In this document: positions 16,281 through 25,434 of the stretch, one piece after another | Layout: every line of letters begins with the position of its first letter | How positions within the stretch are numbered: the first letter of the stretch is position 1 | Assembly (NCBI RefSeq): GCF_002093975.1 | Contig: NZ_KZ084335.1 | Span: 21,299 to 85,298, forward strand | From: Thermoactinospora rubra | GTDB lineage: Bacteria > Actinomycetota > Actinomycetes > Streptosporangiales > Streptosporangiaceae | Length of the DNA: 64,000 bases | Direction: 5' to 3' | Translations under genes and position numbers: made by a program | Notes under the pieces: generated by a model | Database searches by the model: none | What the model saw: only the letters and a program-made list of their open reading frames with translations | Told to the model about the DNA's origin: nothing

Positions 16281-17923
16281 ACGCCCGTCGTGGTGCGCGG
16301 GTAGGCGATCTCCGGGTCCGTCGCGATGTTCACCATGTACGGCACGCCGGAGTCGAACGCCCGGCGCAGCGCGGGAGCGATCTCCGACGGCTTGGTGACC
16401 AGCTCGCCGCCCCCGCCGAGCGCGGTGACGACCTGGTCGTAGCGGCAGTGCGGCTGCAGCTCCGCGGCCACGTCGTAGCCGTACAGCATCCGCATCGGGT
16501 GCTTCTCCAGCCCCCAGATGCCGTTGTTGCCGCAGATCATCACCACCGGCAGGCGGTGCCGTACCAGGGTGTCGACGTCCATCAGCGAGAACCCCGCCGC
16601 GCCGTCGCCGAGCAGCAGCACCACCTGGGAGGACGGGCGGGCCACGCGGGCGGCGATGGAGTAGCCCAGGCCGGTGCCGAGGCAGCCGTAGGGGCCGGGG
16701 TCGAGCCAGTTGCCGGGGCGCTTGGGCTCGACGTACTTGCCCGCGTAGGAGACGAAGTCGCCGCCGTCGCCGATGACCACGGCGTCGTCGGCCAGCACCT
16801 TGGCCAGCTCGCCGTAGATGCGCATCGGGTGGATGGGGTCGGACTCGGCGGCCAGCAGCTCGGCGTCCTGCGCGATCGCCGCCGCCGCGGCCTCGGACAG
16901 GCGCGTCACCCAGTCGGCGTAGCGGGTGGGCTTGACGCCCGCGTCGCCGCAGGCCGCGCCCAGGCTCCAGAAGACCAGCGACAGGTCGCCCGAGGCGGAC
17001 GCGGCGGGCTGCATGTGGGTCGCAAGCTGCGACGGCGCGTCGGCGATGTGCACGACGCGGGCCAGAGGCGCCCCCTCCTTGCCGCCGAACCAGCCGTAGG
17101 CCAGGCGGAAGTCCAGCGGCGTGCCGACCACGATCACCAGGTCGGCCTGGCCGAAGGCGATGCCGCGGGCCCGGGTGACCAGCAGCTCGTGACCGGCGGG
17201 CAGGACGCCGCGGCCCTGGCCGTTGGGGATCACCGGCAGCCGCCAGGCCTCGGCGAAGTCGCGGGCGGCCTCCTCGGCGCGGTCCATCCACACGTCCGAG
17301 CCGAGCACCAGCACCGGCCGCTCGGCCTCGGCCAGCAGCCGGGCGATCCGCGCCACCGCGTCGGGGTCGGGCTCCAGCGGCGAGGGCGTCAGCGGCTCGG
17401 CGGCGTGCCCGGCGGCGGGCGCGAACAGGTGGTCCATGTGGAAGTCGACGAACACCGGGCCGCGGTGGGGCGCGAGCGCGGTGCGGAAGGCCAGCTCCAC
17501 GTCCTGGCCGACGGCGTCGGCGCCGGAGGAGGTGAAGGCCAGCTTGGTGATCGGCTCCAGCAGCGGCGGATGGTCCAGCTCCTGCAGGGCGCCGCTGCCC
17601 CAGCGGGACTGCGGCGCGCGCCCGCCCATCACCACGACCGGCGAGCCGTTGAAGTGCGCGGTGGCGATGCCGCTCACGCCGTTGGTGATGCCCGGACCGG
17701 CCGTCAGCACGGCGAGCCCGGCCTTCCTGGTCAGCCTGGCGGTCGCCTCGGCCGCGAAGACGGCGCTCTGCTCGTGGCGCACGTCGAGGATGCGCATGTC
17801 CTCGTGCACCGCGCCGTCATACAGCGGGAAGACGTGGCCGCCGGACAGGGTGAACATGGTCTGGACGCCATAGGCCTTCGAGACGGCGACCGCGGCGTCG
17901 CCTGCGTGCTTCGCGGACTCCAT
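16277..17923 (-). CDS. Thiamine diphosphate-dependent enzyme, acetolactate synthase-like
   Basis: A 548-residue ThDP enzyme with the three usual domains. The catalytic Glu is in RHEQSAVFAAEA (about residue 50), the central domain carries VLGSDVWMD, and the C-terminal domain has the ThDP/Mg motif GDGAAGFSLMDVDTLVRH with the later NN pair in ICGNNGIWG. It resembles IlvB/IlvG-type proteins and 2-hydroxyacyl-CoA lyases. It has no adjacent small subunit (ilvN), which argues against a standard biosynthetic acetolactate synthase. The precise reaction is unresolved. Confidence 0.78.
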   Translation of the reverse strand: MESAKHAGDAAVAVSKAYGVQTMFTLSGGHVFPLYDGAVHEDMRILDVRHEQSAVFAAEATARLTRKAGLAVLTAGPGITNGVSGIATAHFNGSPVVVMGGRAPQSRWGSGALQELDHPPLLEPITKLAFTSSGADAVGQDVELAFRTALAPHRGPVFVDFHMDHLFAPAAGHAAEPLTPSPLEPDPDAVARIARLLAEAERPVLVLGSDVWMDRAEEAARDFAEAWRLPVIPNGQGRGVLPAGHELLVTRARGIAFGQADLVIVVGTPLDFRLAYGWFGGKEGAPLARVVHIADAPSQLATHMQPAASASGDLSLVFWSLGAACGDAGVKPTRYADWVTRLSEAAAAAIAQDAELLAAESDPIHPMRIYGELAKVLADDAVVIGDGGDFVSYAGKYVEPKRPGNWLDPGPYGCLGTGLGYSIAARVARPSSQVVLLLGDGAAGFSLMDVDTLVRHRLPVVMICGNNGIWGLEKHPMRMLYGYDVAAELQPHCRYDQVVTALGGGGELVTKPSEIAPALRRAFDSGVPYMVNIATDPEIAYPRTTTGV

Positions 17924-17956
17924 GCCCGGAACCTACCAGCCGGTTACCGAATGAAA

Positions 17957-18925
17957 CTACAGTGGCGGGACGGACCAGCCCTTCTCCCGGAACAGCGGAG
18001 CGTGCTCGGCGTTGACGAACAGCCGGTCCTCCGGATGCGGGATGCGGAAGTAGCTCTGCGGGTGCAGCAGCTCGCGGGCGTCGTCCGACAGGTCCATCAC
18101 GTAGCGATCGGGAGCCCGCCGCTGGGCCAGGAAGCGCAGCTCGAAGGGCAGGACGGCGAGCGGGCCCGCGTGGTTCCACAGCCCCAGCCCCTCCTGCCGC
18201 GCCTTGCGCACGGCCTGCCGCGCCCGGCCCAGCGCGCCCGCCTCGGCGACGGCATGCGCGCTTCCCGGCGCGGGCACCGCGTCGGCCACGCGCCCCTCCT
18301 GGCGGACGAAGGGGTCGACGTTGGGCCAGATGAAGTACGGCACGACGTGCCCGGCCGCCAGCAGCCGCTCGTTGTAGGGGTCGGGCCGGGGCCTTTGCCG
18401 CTGTTCCCGGTTGACGTAGCACAGCAGCCTGCCGTACCGGTCGAGGATCTCGTGCGCGAACGCCAGCCGCAGCTTGAACGTCTCCCCGGTGAGCCCCTGC
18501 TCGGCGATGTCGCCCTGGATCATGTCCTTGAGCGCCTGGGTCGCCGGGGCGGCGTGGTGCGCGTGGTTGGGACCGGCCTCCGGGCCCACCTTGGTCAGCA
18601 TGTGGTCGCGCAGCGCGGCACGCAGGGTCAGCTCGGGGTAGCCGGCGGCGAACGGGTCGGTCAGGAACCGGGTCCACGCCGGGTGGCCGATCTTCGCGAA
18701 CCCCTTCGGGTCGTCGGGGAAGTCGGGATGCCTGGGCAGCTCGAAGCTGACCTCGGGGGCGTCCACGCCGAGCATGCGGACGCCGAAGTTGCCGTCGGCC
18801 GCGATGTTGATCGTGTCACCGTCGTGCACGACCTTGTCGAGCGGTTGCACCGCGCCGCCGGAGCGGGCCAGCAGCCCGTGTCCCACCGTGATCCCGGGAA
18901 CGGGCTGTTCGATCGCCTTCGCCAT
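17957..18925 (-). CDS. Staphylococcal nuclease-like domain protein
   Basis: A 322-residue protein whose N-terminal third contains the SNase core: KVVHDGDTINIAADG then RMLGVDAPEV, which supply the calcium-binding acidic residues and an active-site Arg. A second segment (LLCYVNREQRQRPRPDPYNERLLAAG) completes the fold with an insertion. There is no signal peptide, so unlike many SNases it appears cytoplasmic. The C-terminal 100 residues are not recognisable. It stands alone between the ThDP enzyme and an exported protein; a role in nucleic acid degradation or repair is inference. Confidence 0.7.
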   Translation of the reverse strand: MAKAIEQPVPGITVGHGLLARSGGAVQPLDKVVHDGDTINIAADGNFGVRMLGVDAPEVSFELPRHPDFPDDPKGFAKIGHPAWTRFLTDPFAAGYPELTLRAALRDHMLTKVGPEAGPNHAHHAAPATQALKDMIQGDIAEQGLTGETFKLRLAFAHEILDRYGRLLCYVNREQRQRPRPDPYNERLLAAGHVVPYFIWPNVDPFVRQEGRVADAVPAPGSAHAVAEAGALGRARQAVRKARQEGLGLWNHAGPLAVLPFELRFLAQRRAPDRYVMDLSDDARELLHPQSYFRIPHPEDRLFVNAEHAPLFREKGWSVPPL

Positions 18926-18975
18926 ACCTGCATCATCACCGAACCGGCGGCCCGCGTCCCGCGTCTACCTCAAGC

Positions 18976-19557
18976 ATGATGACGATGTTGACGAATGCCG
19001 CCGTCGCCGTGACCTTGCTGGCGCCGGTGATCCCGCAGGACTTCCTGCTGTTCGAGAAGGCCGCCAAGGGACCCAGGAAGGAGTGGCAGAGCTGGCAGGT
19101 CTCCGGCGACGTCCGCAGGCCGCTGCTGGTGAACCCCTGCTGGCGCAAGCGCGCGGACGAGGCCGCCCGGGTGGCCGCCCGCACCGTCGGCTTCACCGAC
19201 GAGGTGTACGGCAAAGCCGAACAGCTCGTCGTCTACCGCGACGCCGGCCAGGCCAGGCAGGCCATGAACCGGCTGCGCGCCGACCTCAAGAAGTGCGCCG
19301 ACATCGGCAAGGGCCACAACCGGGCGCTCAACTTCAGCAAGCCGCTGAAGCTGGGCGACGAGGCCCTGCGGTCGGGCAGCCGCTACTTCGAGGGCGGCCA
19401 GGTGGCCGTGGTGGCCAGGAAGGGCGCCGTCGTCTTCCTCTACGCCGAGACGGCCGTGCCGACCAGGCGGCTGCCGGCCAAGCAGTTCAAGAACGTGCTG
19501 CGCTGGGCGAACCAGATGGCCGGCAAGGTGTGCGCGCTGCCCCAGGCCGGCTGCTAG
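18976..19557 (+). CDS. Exported protein of unknown function
   Basis: A 193-residue protein with a short hydrophobic N-terminus ([18 protein letters not shown]) that looks like a weak signal peptide, followed by a soluble domain with four Cys (in [22 protein letters not shown] and at the C-terminal end) that could form two disulfides. The pattern recalls PknH-type extracellular sensor domains, but the match is weak. It overlaps the convergent bioB by four bases. Function unknown. Confidence 0.7.
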   Translation: MMTMLTNAAVAVTLLAPVIPQDFLLFEKAAKGPRKEWQSWQVSGDVRRPLLVNPCWRKRADEAARVAARTVGFTDEVYGKAEQLVVYRDAGQARQAMNRLRADLKKCADIGKGHNRALNFSKPLKLGDEALRSGSRYFEGGQVAVVARKGAVVFLYAETAVPTRRLPAKQFKNVLRWANQMAGKVCALPQAGC

Positions 19558-20558
19558 AGCGTCTGCGACAGCGCCTTGATCGGCATCTTGAGGTCGTCGA
19601 GCAGCGCCAGGTCCTCGGCGGGGGAACGGCCCAGCGTGGTCAGGTAGTTGCCGACGATGATGGCGTTGATGCCGCCGAGCATGCCCTCGCGGGTGCCCAG
19701 GTCGCCGAGCGTCAGCTCGCGGCCTCCGGCGTACCGGAGGATCGTGCGCGGCAGCGCCAGCCGGAAGGCGGCGATGGTCTTCAGCGCCTCCTTGCCCTCC
19801 ACCAGCGGGTAGTGGGCGAACGGCGTGCCGGGGCGGGGGTTGAGGAAGTTCAGCGGCACCTCGTCGGGCTCCAGCTCGCCCAGCTGGGCGGCGAACTCGG
19901 CGCGCTGTTCGAGGCTCTCGCCCATGCCGATGATGCCGCCGCAGCACAGCTCCATCCCGGCCTTCCTGACCATCAGGCAGGTGTCCCAGCGCTCCTCCCA
20001 CGTGTGGGTGGTCACGACGTTGGGGAAGTGGGAACGGGCGGTCTCGAGGTTGTGGTTGTAGCGGTGCACGCCCATCCCGGCCAGCTCGTCGACCTGCTCC
20101 TGGGTGAGCATGCCCAGGGAGCAGGCGATGTTGATCTCGACGGCCTCCTTGATGGCCGCCACGCCCCGCCGTACCTGGTCCATGAGCCTGCGGTCGGGGC
20201 CGCGCACGGCGGCGACGATGCAGAACTCCGTCGCGCCCGTCTCGGCGGTCTCCTTGGCGGCCTTGACCAGCTCGTCGATGTCGAGCCAGACCGCCCGCAC
20301 CGGCGAGGAGAACTGGCCGGACTGCGAGCAGAAGTGGCAGTCCTCCGGGCAGCCGCCCGTCTTCAGCGAGACGATTCCCTCGACCTCCACCTCGGGGCCG
20401 CACCAGGCCATCCGCACCTCGTGGGCGAGGGCGAGCAGCTCGGGCAGCCGGTCGTCGGGCAGGCGCAGGCACTCCAGCGCCTGGTCGAGGTCGAGGCCGA
20501 CGCCCCGCTCGAGGACCTGGGCGCGGGCGATCTCCAGGATGTCCGTCACGGGGGACAA
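19554..20558 (-). CDS. bioB: Biotin synthase
   Basis: A 334-residue radical SAM enzyme that inserts sulfur into dethiobiotin. The SAM cluster ligands are C70, C74 and C77 in [10 protein letters not shown]; the auxiliary 2Fe-2S cluster residues follow the usual pattern ([35 protein letters not shown]). It is the last gene of the bioF - GntR - bioD - bioB operon, 16 bases after bioD. Translation may begin at the TTG at 20558 or at a GTG three codons later. Confidence 0.94.
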   Translation of the reverse strand: MSPVTDILEIARAQVLERGVGLDLDQALECLRLPDDRLPELLALAHEVRMAWCGPEVEVEGIVSLKTGGCPEDCHFCSQSGQFSSPVRAVWLDIDELVKAAKETAETGATEFCIVAAVRGPDRRLMDQVRRGVAAIKEAVEINIACSLGMLTQEQVDELAGMGVHRYNHNLETARSHFPNVVTTHTWEERWDTCLMVRKAGMELCCGGIIGMGESLEQRAEFAAQLGELEPDEVPLNFLNPRPGTPFAHYPLVEGKEALKTIAAFRLALPRTILRYAGGRELTLGDLGTREGMLGGINAIIVGNYLTTLGRSPAEDLALLDDLKMPIKALSQTL

Positions 20559-20574
20559 GCTTAGGGGCGGGGGT

Positions 20575-21291
20575 TCAGGGGGCGACAGTGAAGGTACGGC
20601 GGAAGGCGGCGGGGTCGAACGAGCCGCCCAGGACGGGGGCCAGGCCGGTCCTGGCGATCGAGGCGAAGCCCTCGGCGCGGGCCGCGCCGGCCGGGAGGGC
20701 GCCGGCGAGCGGCCGGGCGGCCAGCATCTCCAGGTCGGCCACGTTGCACCGCTCGGCCAGGCCGGGCTCGCGCGGCCAGGAGCCGATCACCACGCCCGCC
20801 AGGTCGAGGCCGCGGTGGGCCAGCGCCTCCAGGGTCAGCGCTGTGTGGTTGAGCGTGCCCAGGCCCGGCCGGACGACGACCAGCACCTGGGCGCCCAGGT
20901 CGCGGGCGAGGTCGGCGATGGTGGCGCCCTCCTCGTCGTAGCGGACCAGCAGGCCGCCCGCGCCCTCGACCAGGACCAGGCGGTGGGACTCGGCGAGCTC
21001 GCGGATCCGGGCGGCCGCGTGCCGCAGCGACACGGGCGGAAGGCCCGCCCGGCGCGCCGCCGCCGCGGGCGACAGCGGGTCGGGGAAGCGCGCCAGCTCG
21101 AACGTCGTGGTGACGCCCGCCAGGCGCACCACCTCGTCCATGTCGCCGGGCTCGCCGGGCAGGACGCCGGTCTGGCCGGGCTTCACCACGGCCACCGTCG
21201 CACCGCGCTGCCTCGCCAACGCGGCCACGGCGGCCGTGACGACCGTCTTGCCCACACCGGTGTCGGTTCCGGTGACCACCAGGACGCTCAT
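20575..21291 (-). CDS. bioD: Dethiobiotin synthetase
   Basis: A 238-residue ATP-dependent carboxylase that closes the ureido ring of dethiobiotin. The P-loop is GTDTGVGKT (residues about 8-16), with the substrate-binding VKPGQTG and the VEGAGGLLV motif. It lies third in the operon, 33 bases after the GntR gene. Confidence 0.92.
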   Translation of the reverse strand: MSVLVVTGTDTGVGKTVVTAAVAALARQRGATVAVVKPGQTGVLPGEPGDMDEVVRLAGVTTTFELARFPDPLSPAAAARRAGLPPVSLRHAAARIRELAESHRLVLVEGAGGLLVRYDEEGATIADLARDLGAQVLVVVRPGLGTLNHTALTLEALAHRGLDLAGVVIGSWPREPGLAERCNVADLEMLAARPLAGALPAGAARAEGFASIARTGLAPVLGGSFDPAAFRRTFTVAP

Positions 21292-21324
21292 GGGGGTAAG
21301 GGTAGGCCCCTCTGCGGGAGCGGC

Positions 21325-22044
21325 CTACGGCCGGCGCAGCCGCGTGACGAACTTGTACCGGTCCCCTCGATACAGCGACTGCGCCCACTCCACCGGGTTG
21401 CCCTCCGCGTCGAAGGCGTGCCGGGTCAGCAGCAACATCGGCAGCCCCACGTCGACACCGAGCATCTGCGCGTCGTACGGTGTCGCCAGCACCGTCTCGA
21501 TGATCTCCTCGGCGTCCGTCAGCCGCACGTTGTAGGCGTTGTGCAGGGTCTCATACAACCCGGAGTGCACCTCGAGCTCCTTGCGCAGCCGGGGGAAGCG
21601 CCGGGCCGACAGGTGGGTGGTGTCGATCGAGACCGGCTCCCCGTTGGCCAGCCGCAGCCGGTGGATGCGCAGCACCCGCCCGCCCGGGTTGATGGCCAGC
21701 CGCCGCGCCAGCGTCTCATCCGCCGAGATGTACCCGATCTCCAGGATCTTCGTGTCCGGCTCCAGCCCGGCGTTGCGCAGGTCGCCGATGTAGGAGCTGA
21801 GCTGCAGCACCTGGGCGACCTTGGGCTGGGCGACGAAGGTGCCCTTGCCCTGGATGCGGATGAGCCGCCCCTCGACCACCAGTTCCGACAGCGCCTGCCG
21901 CACGGTGGTGCGGGAGGTCTCGAACCGGACGGCGAGCGTCCGCTCGGGCGGCAACGACGCCCCCGCCGGCAGCGACTTCGTCAGCTCCAGCAGGTTCCGC
22001 TTGACGTCGTAGTACTTCGGAACTCGGGGGTTTTCTTCCGTCAC
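21325..22044 (-). CDS. dasR: GntR-family (HutC/DasR subfamily) regulator, DasR-like
   Basis: A 239-residue regulator with a winged helix (about 10-75; [18 protein letters not shown]) and a UTRA ligand domain. Long stretches read like Streptomyces DasR, the N-acetylglucosamine-phosphate-responsive global regulator: [35 protein letters not shown] and a C-terminus ending in [15 protein letters not shown]. The symbol is offered on resemblance only. The gene sits inside the biotin operon, overlapping the bioF stop (ATGA) and preceding bioD by 33 bases, so it is co-expressed with biotin genes. No clear DasR-type site was found in front of bioF. Confidence 0.82.
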   Translation of the reverse strand: MTEENPRVPKYYDVKRNLLELTKSLPAGASLPPERTLAVRFETSRTTVRQALSELVVEGRLIRIQGKGTFVAQPKVAQVLQLSSYIGDLRNAGLEPDTKILEIGYISADETLARRLAINPGGRVLRIHRLRLANGEPVSIDTTHLSARRFPRLRKELEVHSGLYETLHNAYNVRLTDAEEIIETVLATPYDAQMLGVDVGLPMLLLTRHAFDAEGNPVEWAQSLYRGDRYKFVTRLRRP

Positions 22045-23183
22045 GCGCTCACCTTGCTCTCTGCCACGGCGGTGAGGGCGTGTCTGATCACCGCGAGATC
22101 ATCGGAACTCAGATTGGCCCGCGCGGTCAACCGCAGGCAAGAGCGGCCGACGGGCACCGAAGGCGGACGGAAGCATCCGACGCGCACTCCGTGCTGCGCG
22201 CAGGTGGCGGACGCCCGCAGCGCGGCCTCGGGAGGGCCGAGCACCACGGGGACCACCGCACCCGCCGGCTCGCTCGTCTCCAGGCCGAGCTCGCGTGCCG
22301 TCGCGGCCAGCTCGCTCGCCCTGGCACGGGCGAATCCGGGCAGTTCGGGCTGGTTCCGAAGGATATCGACGGCCGCGAGTGCCGCCGCCACCGGGCCCGG
22401 CGCCAGGCCGGTGTCGAAGATGAAGGAGCGTCCCGTGTCGATCAATGTTTCGATCACCTCCGGCGCGCCGAGGACCGCCCCGCCCTGGGACCCGAGCGAT
22501 TTGGACAGTGTGAGGGTTCTCACAATGTGAGATTCCCGAAATAGCCCGGTTGAGTGCACCGCGCCGCGGCCATGTTCGCCGACGACGCCGAGCGCGTGGG
22601 CCTCGTCCACCACGAGCATGGCGCCGTGCCGTACCGCCGCCTCCGACAGCTCCGCGACGGGCGCCAGGTCGCCGTCGACGGAGAAGACGGCGTCGGTCAC
22701 GACGACGGCGTGCTCCTCCTCACGGCCGGCCAGAGCCTTCTCGACGGCCTCGACGTCTTTGTGCGGCGTCACGACCACCCGCGAGCGGGCCAGGCGGCAG
22801 GCGTCGACGATGGAGGCGTGGTTGCCCGCGTCGGACACCACCAGCGCCCCCCGGCCCAGCGTGGCGACCGCCGCCAGGTTGGCCAGGTACCCGGAGGAGA
22901 ACACCAGCGCCCGATCCGCCCCGCAGAAGTCCGCCAGCGACTCCTCCAGCCGCTCGTGCAACCGAGTGGACCCGGTCACCAGCCGCGAGCCGGTCGAGCC
23001 CGTGCCCCACACCCGCGTGGCCTCCACGGCCGCCTCAATGAGCCGCGGGTCGCGGGCCAGGCCCAGGTAGTCGTTGGAGGCCAGATCCAGCAGGCCGTCG
23101 AAGTCCGGCGTGCGAGGCCACAGCGTGCGCGTCAGGCCGGCCTCGCGGCGGGCGGCGGCAGCCGTACGGAGTCTGTCGAGCAT
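22041..23183 (-). CDS. bioF: 8-amino-7-oxononanoate synthase
   Basis: A 380-residue PLP enzyme of the alpha-oxoamine synthase family that condenses pimeloyl-thioester with alanine. It has SNDYLGLA, the [12 protein letters not shown] loop, VDEAHALG and the PLP Lys in [11 protein letters not shown]. First gene of the operon. The ATG at 23183 has no obvious ribosome-binding site and is probably close to the transcript start; the divergent pdtaS start is only about 50 bases away. bioA is not in the window. Confidence 0.92.
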   Translation of the reverse strand: MLDRLRTAAAARREAGLTRTLWPRTPDFDGLLDLASNDYLGLARDPRLIEAAVEATRVWGTGSTGSRLVTGSTRLHERLEESLADFCGADRALVFSSGYLANLAAVATLGRGALVVSDAGNHASIVDACRLARSRVVVTPHKDVEAVEKALAGREEEHAVVVTDAVFSVDGDLAPVAELSEAAVRHGAMLVVDEAHALGVVGEHGRGAVHSTGLFRESHIVRTLTLSKSLGSQGGAVLGAPEVIETLIDTGRSFIFDTGLAPGPVAAALAAVDILRNQPELPGFARARASELAATARELGLETSEPAGAVVPVVLGPPEAALRASATCAQHGVRVGCFRPPSVPVGRSCLRLTARANLSSDDLAVIRHALTAVAESKVSA

Positions 23184-23236
23184 GTGCGCATCTTGCCAGT
23201 TTGGAGATACGGGGCGGCAACACGCATGATGCACTC

Positions 23237-24721
23237 GTGCCCACGCTCAGCGACCTCGCGGTCCGCCACACCGCACTCGACGCCTCCGACATCGAGTGGC
23301 TCCACACGCTGGTCTCCGACTGGCAGCTGCTGGCCGACCTGTCCTTCGCCGACCTGATCCTGTGGGCGCCGCTGCCGGGCGAGGCCGGCTGGGTGGCCGT
23401 CGCCCAGATGCGCCCCACGACGGGCCCGACGGTCTACCACGACGACGTCGTCGGCACGGTCGTCAAGCAGGGCGAGCGCCACCTCATCGACACGGCCTGG
23501 CGGGAGCGCCGCATCTGCCGGGAGGGCGACCCCGACTGGTCGACGGGCGTGCCGGTGCGGGAGGAGACCATCCCGGTACGGCACGCCGAAGGCCGCTGGC
23601 TGGGCGTCATCCAGCGCTCGACCAACCTGTCGTCGGCGCGCACGCCGTCCCGGCTGGAGCTCACCTACCTGCAGAGCGCCTCCGACCTGGCGCAGATGGT
23701 CGCCGAGGGGCGCTTCCCGTTCGCCGGTGAGCCGCCGATCCTGGTGCGCTCGCCGCGCGTCGGCGACGGGCTGCTGCGCCTGGACCGCGCCGGGCGGGTC
23801 ACCTACGCCTCGCCCAACGCCCTGTCGGCCTACCGCCGCCTGGGCCTGCACGCCGACCTCGTCGGGGCCGAGCTCGGGCGGCTGACGGCCCAGCTGTGCT
23901 ACTCCGACGAGCCGATCAACGAGGACCTCATGATCGTGGCCAGCGGCCGCGCGGCCAAGGAGACCGAGGTCGAGTCGGGCGGGACCATCGTGCAGCTGCG
24001 CGCGATCCCGCTGATCGTGGGCGGCGGGCGCATCGGCGCCCTGGTGCTCCTGCGCGACGTGACCGAGCTGCGGCGGCGCGAGCGCGAGCTGATGACCAAG
24101 GACGCCACGATCCGCGAGATCCACCACCGCGTGAAGAACAACCTCCAGACGGTGGCCGCGCTGCTGCGCCTCCAGGCCCGGCGGCTGCGGGTCCCGGAGG
24201 GGCGCGAGGCGCTGGAGGAGGCGGTCCGGCGCGTCGGGTCGATCGCGATCGTGCACGAGACGCTCTCGCACGCACCCGAGGAGTTCGTCGACTTCGACGA
24301 CATCGCCGACCGCGTGATCGCGATGGCGGGCGAGGTGTCGGCGCCCGAGGCCGCGGTGACGCCGCGCCGCGTGGGCAGCTTCGGGGTGCTGCCGTCGCTG
24401 ATCGCCACCCCGCTGGCGATGGCCCTGACCGAGCTGTTGCAGAACGCCCTCCAGCACGGGCGTCCCAGGCGGCTGGAGGTGGTGGTGACCTCGGAGTTCG
24501 CGCCCGCGGGACGGGAGCCGCGCCGCGAGCGGTTGACGGTGTCCGTGCGGGACGACGGCCGGGGTCTGCCGGCGGACTTCGACCTCGACAGCAGCACGAG
24601 CCTGGGGCTGCAGATCGTGCGGACGCTGGTGGAGGGCGAGCTGTCGGGACGGCTGACGATCGAGCCGCGGGAGGGCGGGGGAACCGCGGTCACCCTGTCG
24701 ATCCCGCTGCCGGCCGCCTGA
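23237..24721 (+). CDS. pdtaS: Sensor histidine kinase PdtaS
   Basis: A 494-residue cytosolic histidine kinase with GAF (about 1-145), PAS (about 165-275), HisKA_2 (phosphoacceptor His 296/297 in EIHHRVKNNLQ) and HATPase (NALQHG, DDGRG, GLGLQIV-type loop SLGLQIVR) domains. The architecture and opening sequence match PdtaS, which phosphorylates the ANTAR regulator PdtaR and is linked to metal and nitric-oxide sensing in mycobacteria. A GTG at 23237 is the likely start. The pdtaS - whiB1 - kinase-like gene order is the one I recall from Mycobacterium. PdtaR is not in the window. Confidence 0.92.
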   Translation: MPTLSDLAVRHTALDASDIEWLHTLVSDWQLLADLSFADLILWAPLPGEAGWVAVAQMRPTTGPTVYHDDVVGTVVKQGERHLIDTAWRERRICREGDPDWSTGVPVREETIPVRHAEGRWLGVIQRSTNLSSARTPSRLELTYLQSASDLAQMVAEGRFPFAGEPPILVRSPRVGDGLLRLDRAGRVTYASPNALSAYRRLGLHADLVGAELGRLTAQLCYSDEPINEDLMIVASGRAAKETEVESGGTIVQLRAIPLIVGGGRIGALVLLRDVTELRRRERELMTKDATIREIHHRVKNNLQTVAALLRLQARRLRVPEGREALEEAVRRVGSIAIVHETLSHAPEEFVDFDDIADRVIAMAGEVSAPEAAVTPRRVGSFGVLPSLIATPLAMALTELLQNALQHGRPRRLEVVVTSEFAPAGREPRRERLTVSVRDDGRGLPADFDLDSSTSLGLQIVRTLVEGELSGRLTIEPREGGGTAVTLSIPLPAA

Positions 24722-24780
24722 CCGGCTCGGCTCGGGGTCGGGGTCGGGTGACCGTACGGCGGGGCCGCGGGTCGCGGCGG

Positions 24781-24925
24781 GGTGGCGTTCAGCGGCGGGT
24801 GCGCTCAGGATCCGACGTGGACGCGGCCGGTGCGCTCAGGAACCGACGAGGACGCTGCGAGGTGGCGCTCAGGGGGTCGGCGCGAGCGCGGCCGGTGCGG
24901 TCAGAAGCTGGCGCGGGCGCGGGCC
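24781..24925. repeat. Degenerate tandem repeats, period 31-33 bp, at the 3' end of whiB1
   Basis: Units starting near 24798, 24829, 24861 and 24894 share the pattern GGTGCG(C)TCAGGA...CCGACG.GGACGC. The last unit contains the whiB1 stop codon and its Arg/Ala-rich C-terminal codons, so the gene end appears to have been copied downstream several times and to have diverged. A partial unit lies at 24781. Confidence 0.6.
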
Positions 24926-25155
24926 CGGGCCGTGCGGCGCTTGAGTGCCCGGCGCTCGTCCTCGCTCAGGCCGCCCCAGACGCCGGCGTCCTGCCCGGAC
25001 TCCAGCGCCCACTGCAGGCACGCCTCGGTGACCGAGCAGGAACGGCAGACCTGCTTGGCCTCCTCGATCTGCAGCAGAGCGGGTCCGGTGTTGCCGATGG
25101 GGAAGAACAGCTCCGGGTCCACGTCACGGCAGGCGGCTCGGTGGCGCCAGTCCAT
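24901..25155 (-). CDS. whiB1: WhiB1 iron-sulfur transcription factor
   Basis: An 84-residue WhiB protein. The four 4Fe-4S ligands are C9, C37, C40 and C46, the spacing I recall for mycobacterial WhiB1, followed by the GVWGG turn and a basic C-terminal tail that contacts DNA. WhiB1 binds the major sigma factor and responds to nitric oxide. AAGGAG precedes the ATG. A near-perfect Crp-type site lies 56 bases upstream, echoing direct Crp control of whiB1 in M. tuberculosis. The tail is unusually rich in Arg-Ala. Confidence 0.94.
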   Translation of the reverse strand: MDWRHRAACRDVDPELFFPIGNTGPALLQIEEAKQVCRSCSVTEACLQWALESGQDAGVWGGLSEDERRALKRRTARARARASF

Positions 25156-25210
25156 GCGTCCACTCCTTAGTAGATGGAGTCGATGGTTTGACTCCGTGCG
25201 GCCACTACTT

Positions 25211-25226
25211 TGTGAAGACTTTCACT
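25211..25226. promoter_or_regulatory. Crp-like site TGTGA-AGACTT-TCACT upstream of whiB1
   Basis: It matches the TGTGA-N6-TCACA consensus with one mismatch and lies 56 bases from the whiB1 start codon, a promoter-proximal position. Confidence 0.66.
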
Positions 25227-25434
25227 AACGAGTGCGAACAGGCACCCGAATCTGGTGATCCGGGCTTGTTCCTTGATCGTCGGGGGCGGACCCTTGGGGG
25301 TTTCGTTCAAAGGTCCTACGTTCCGACGTCACTGTTGAGCCTTTCAGCCACGCTCAGTGCACGCAAGGGGGTAGCGGCGATGTTTTGGCGGATATGGCTG
25401 TAAAATACGTCACACAATGACGGAATGTAACCAC

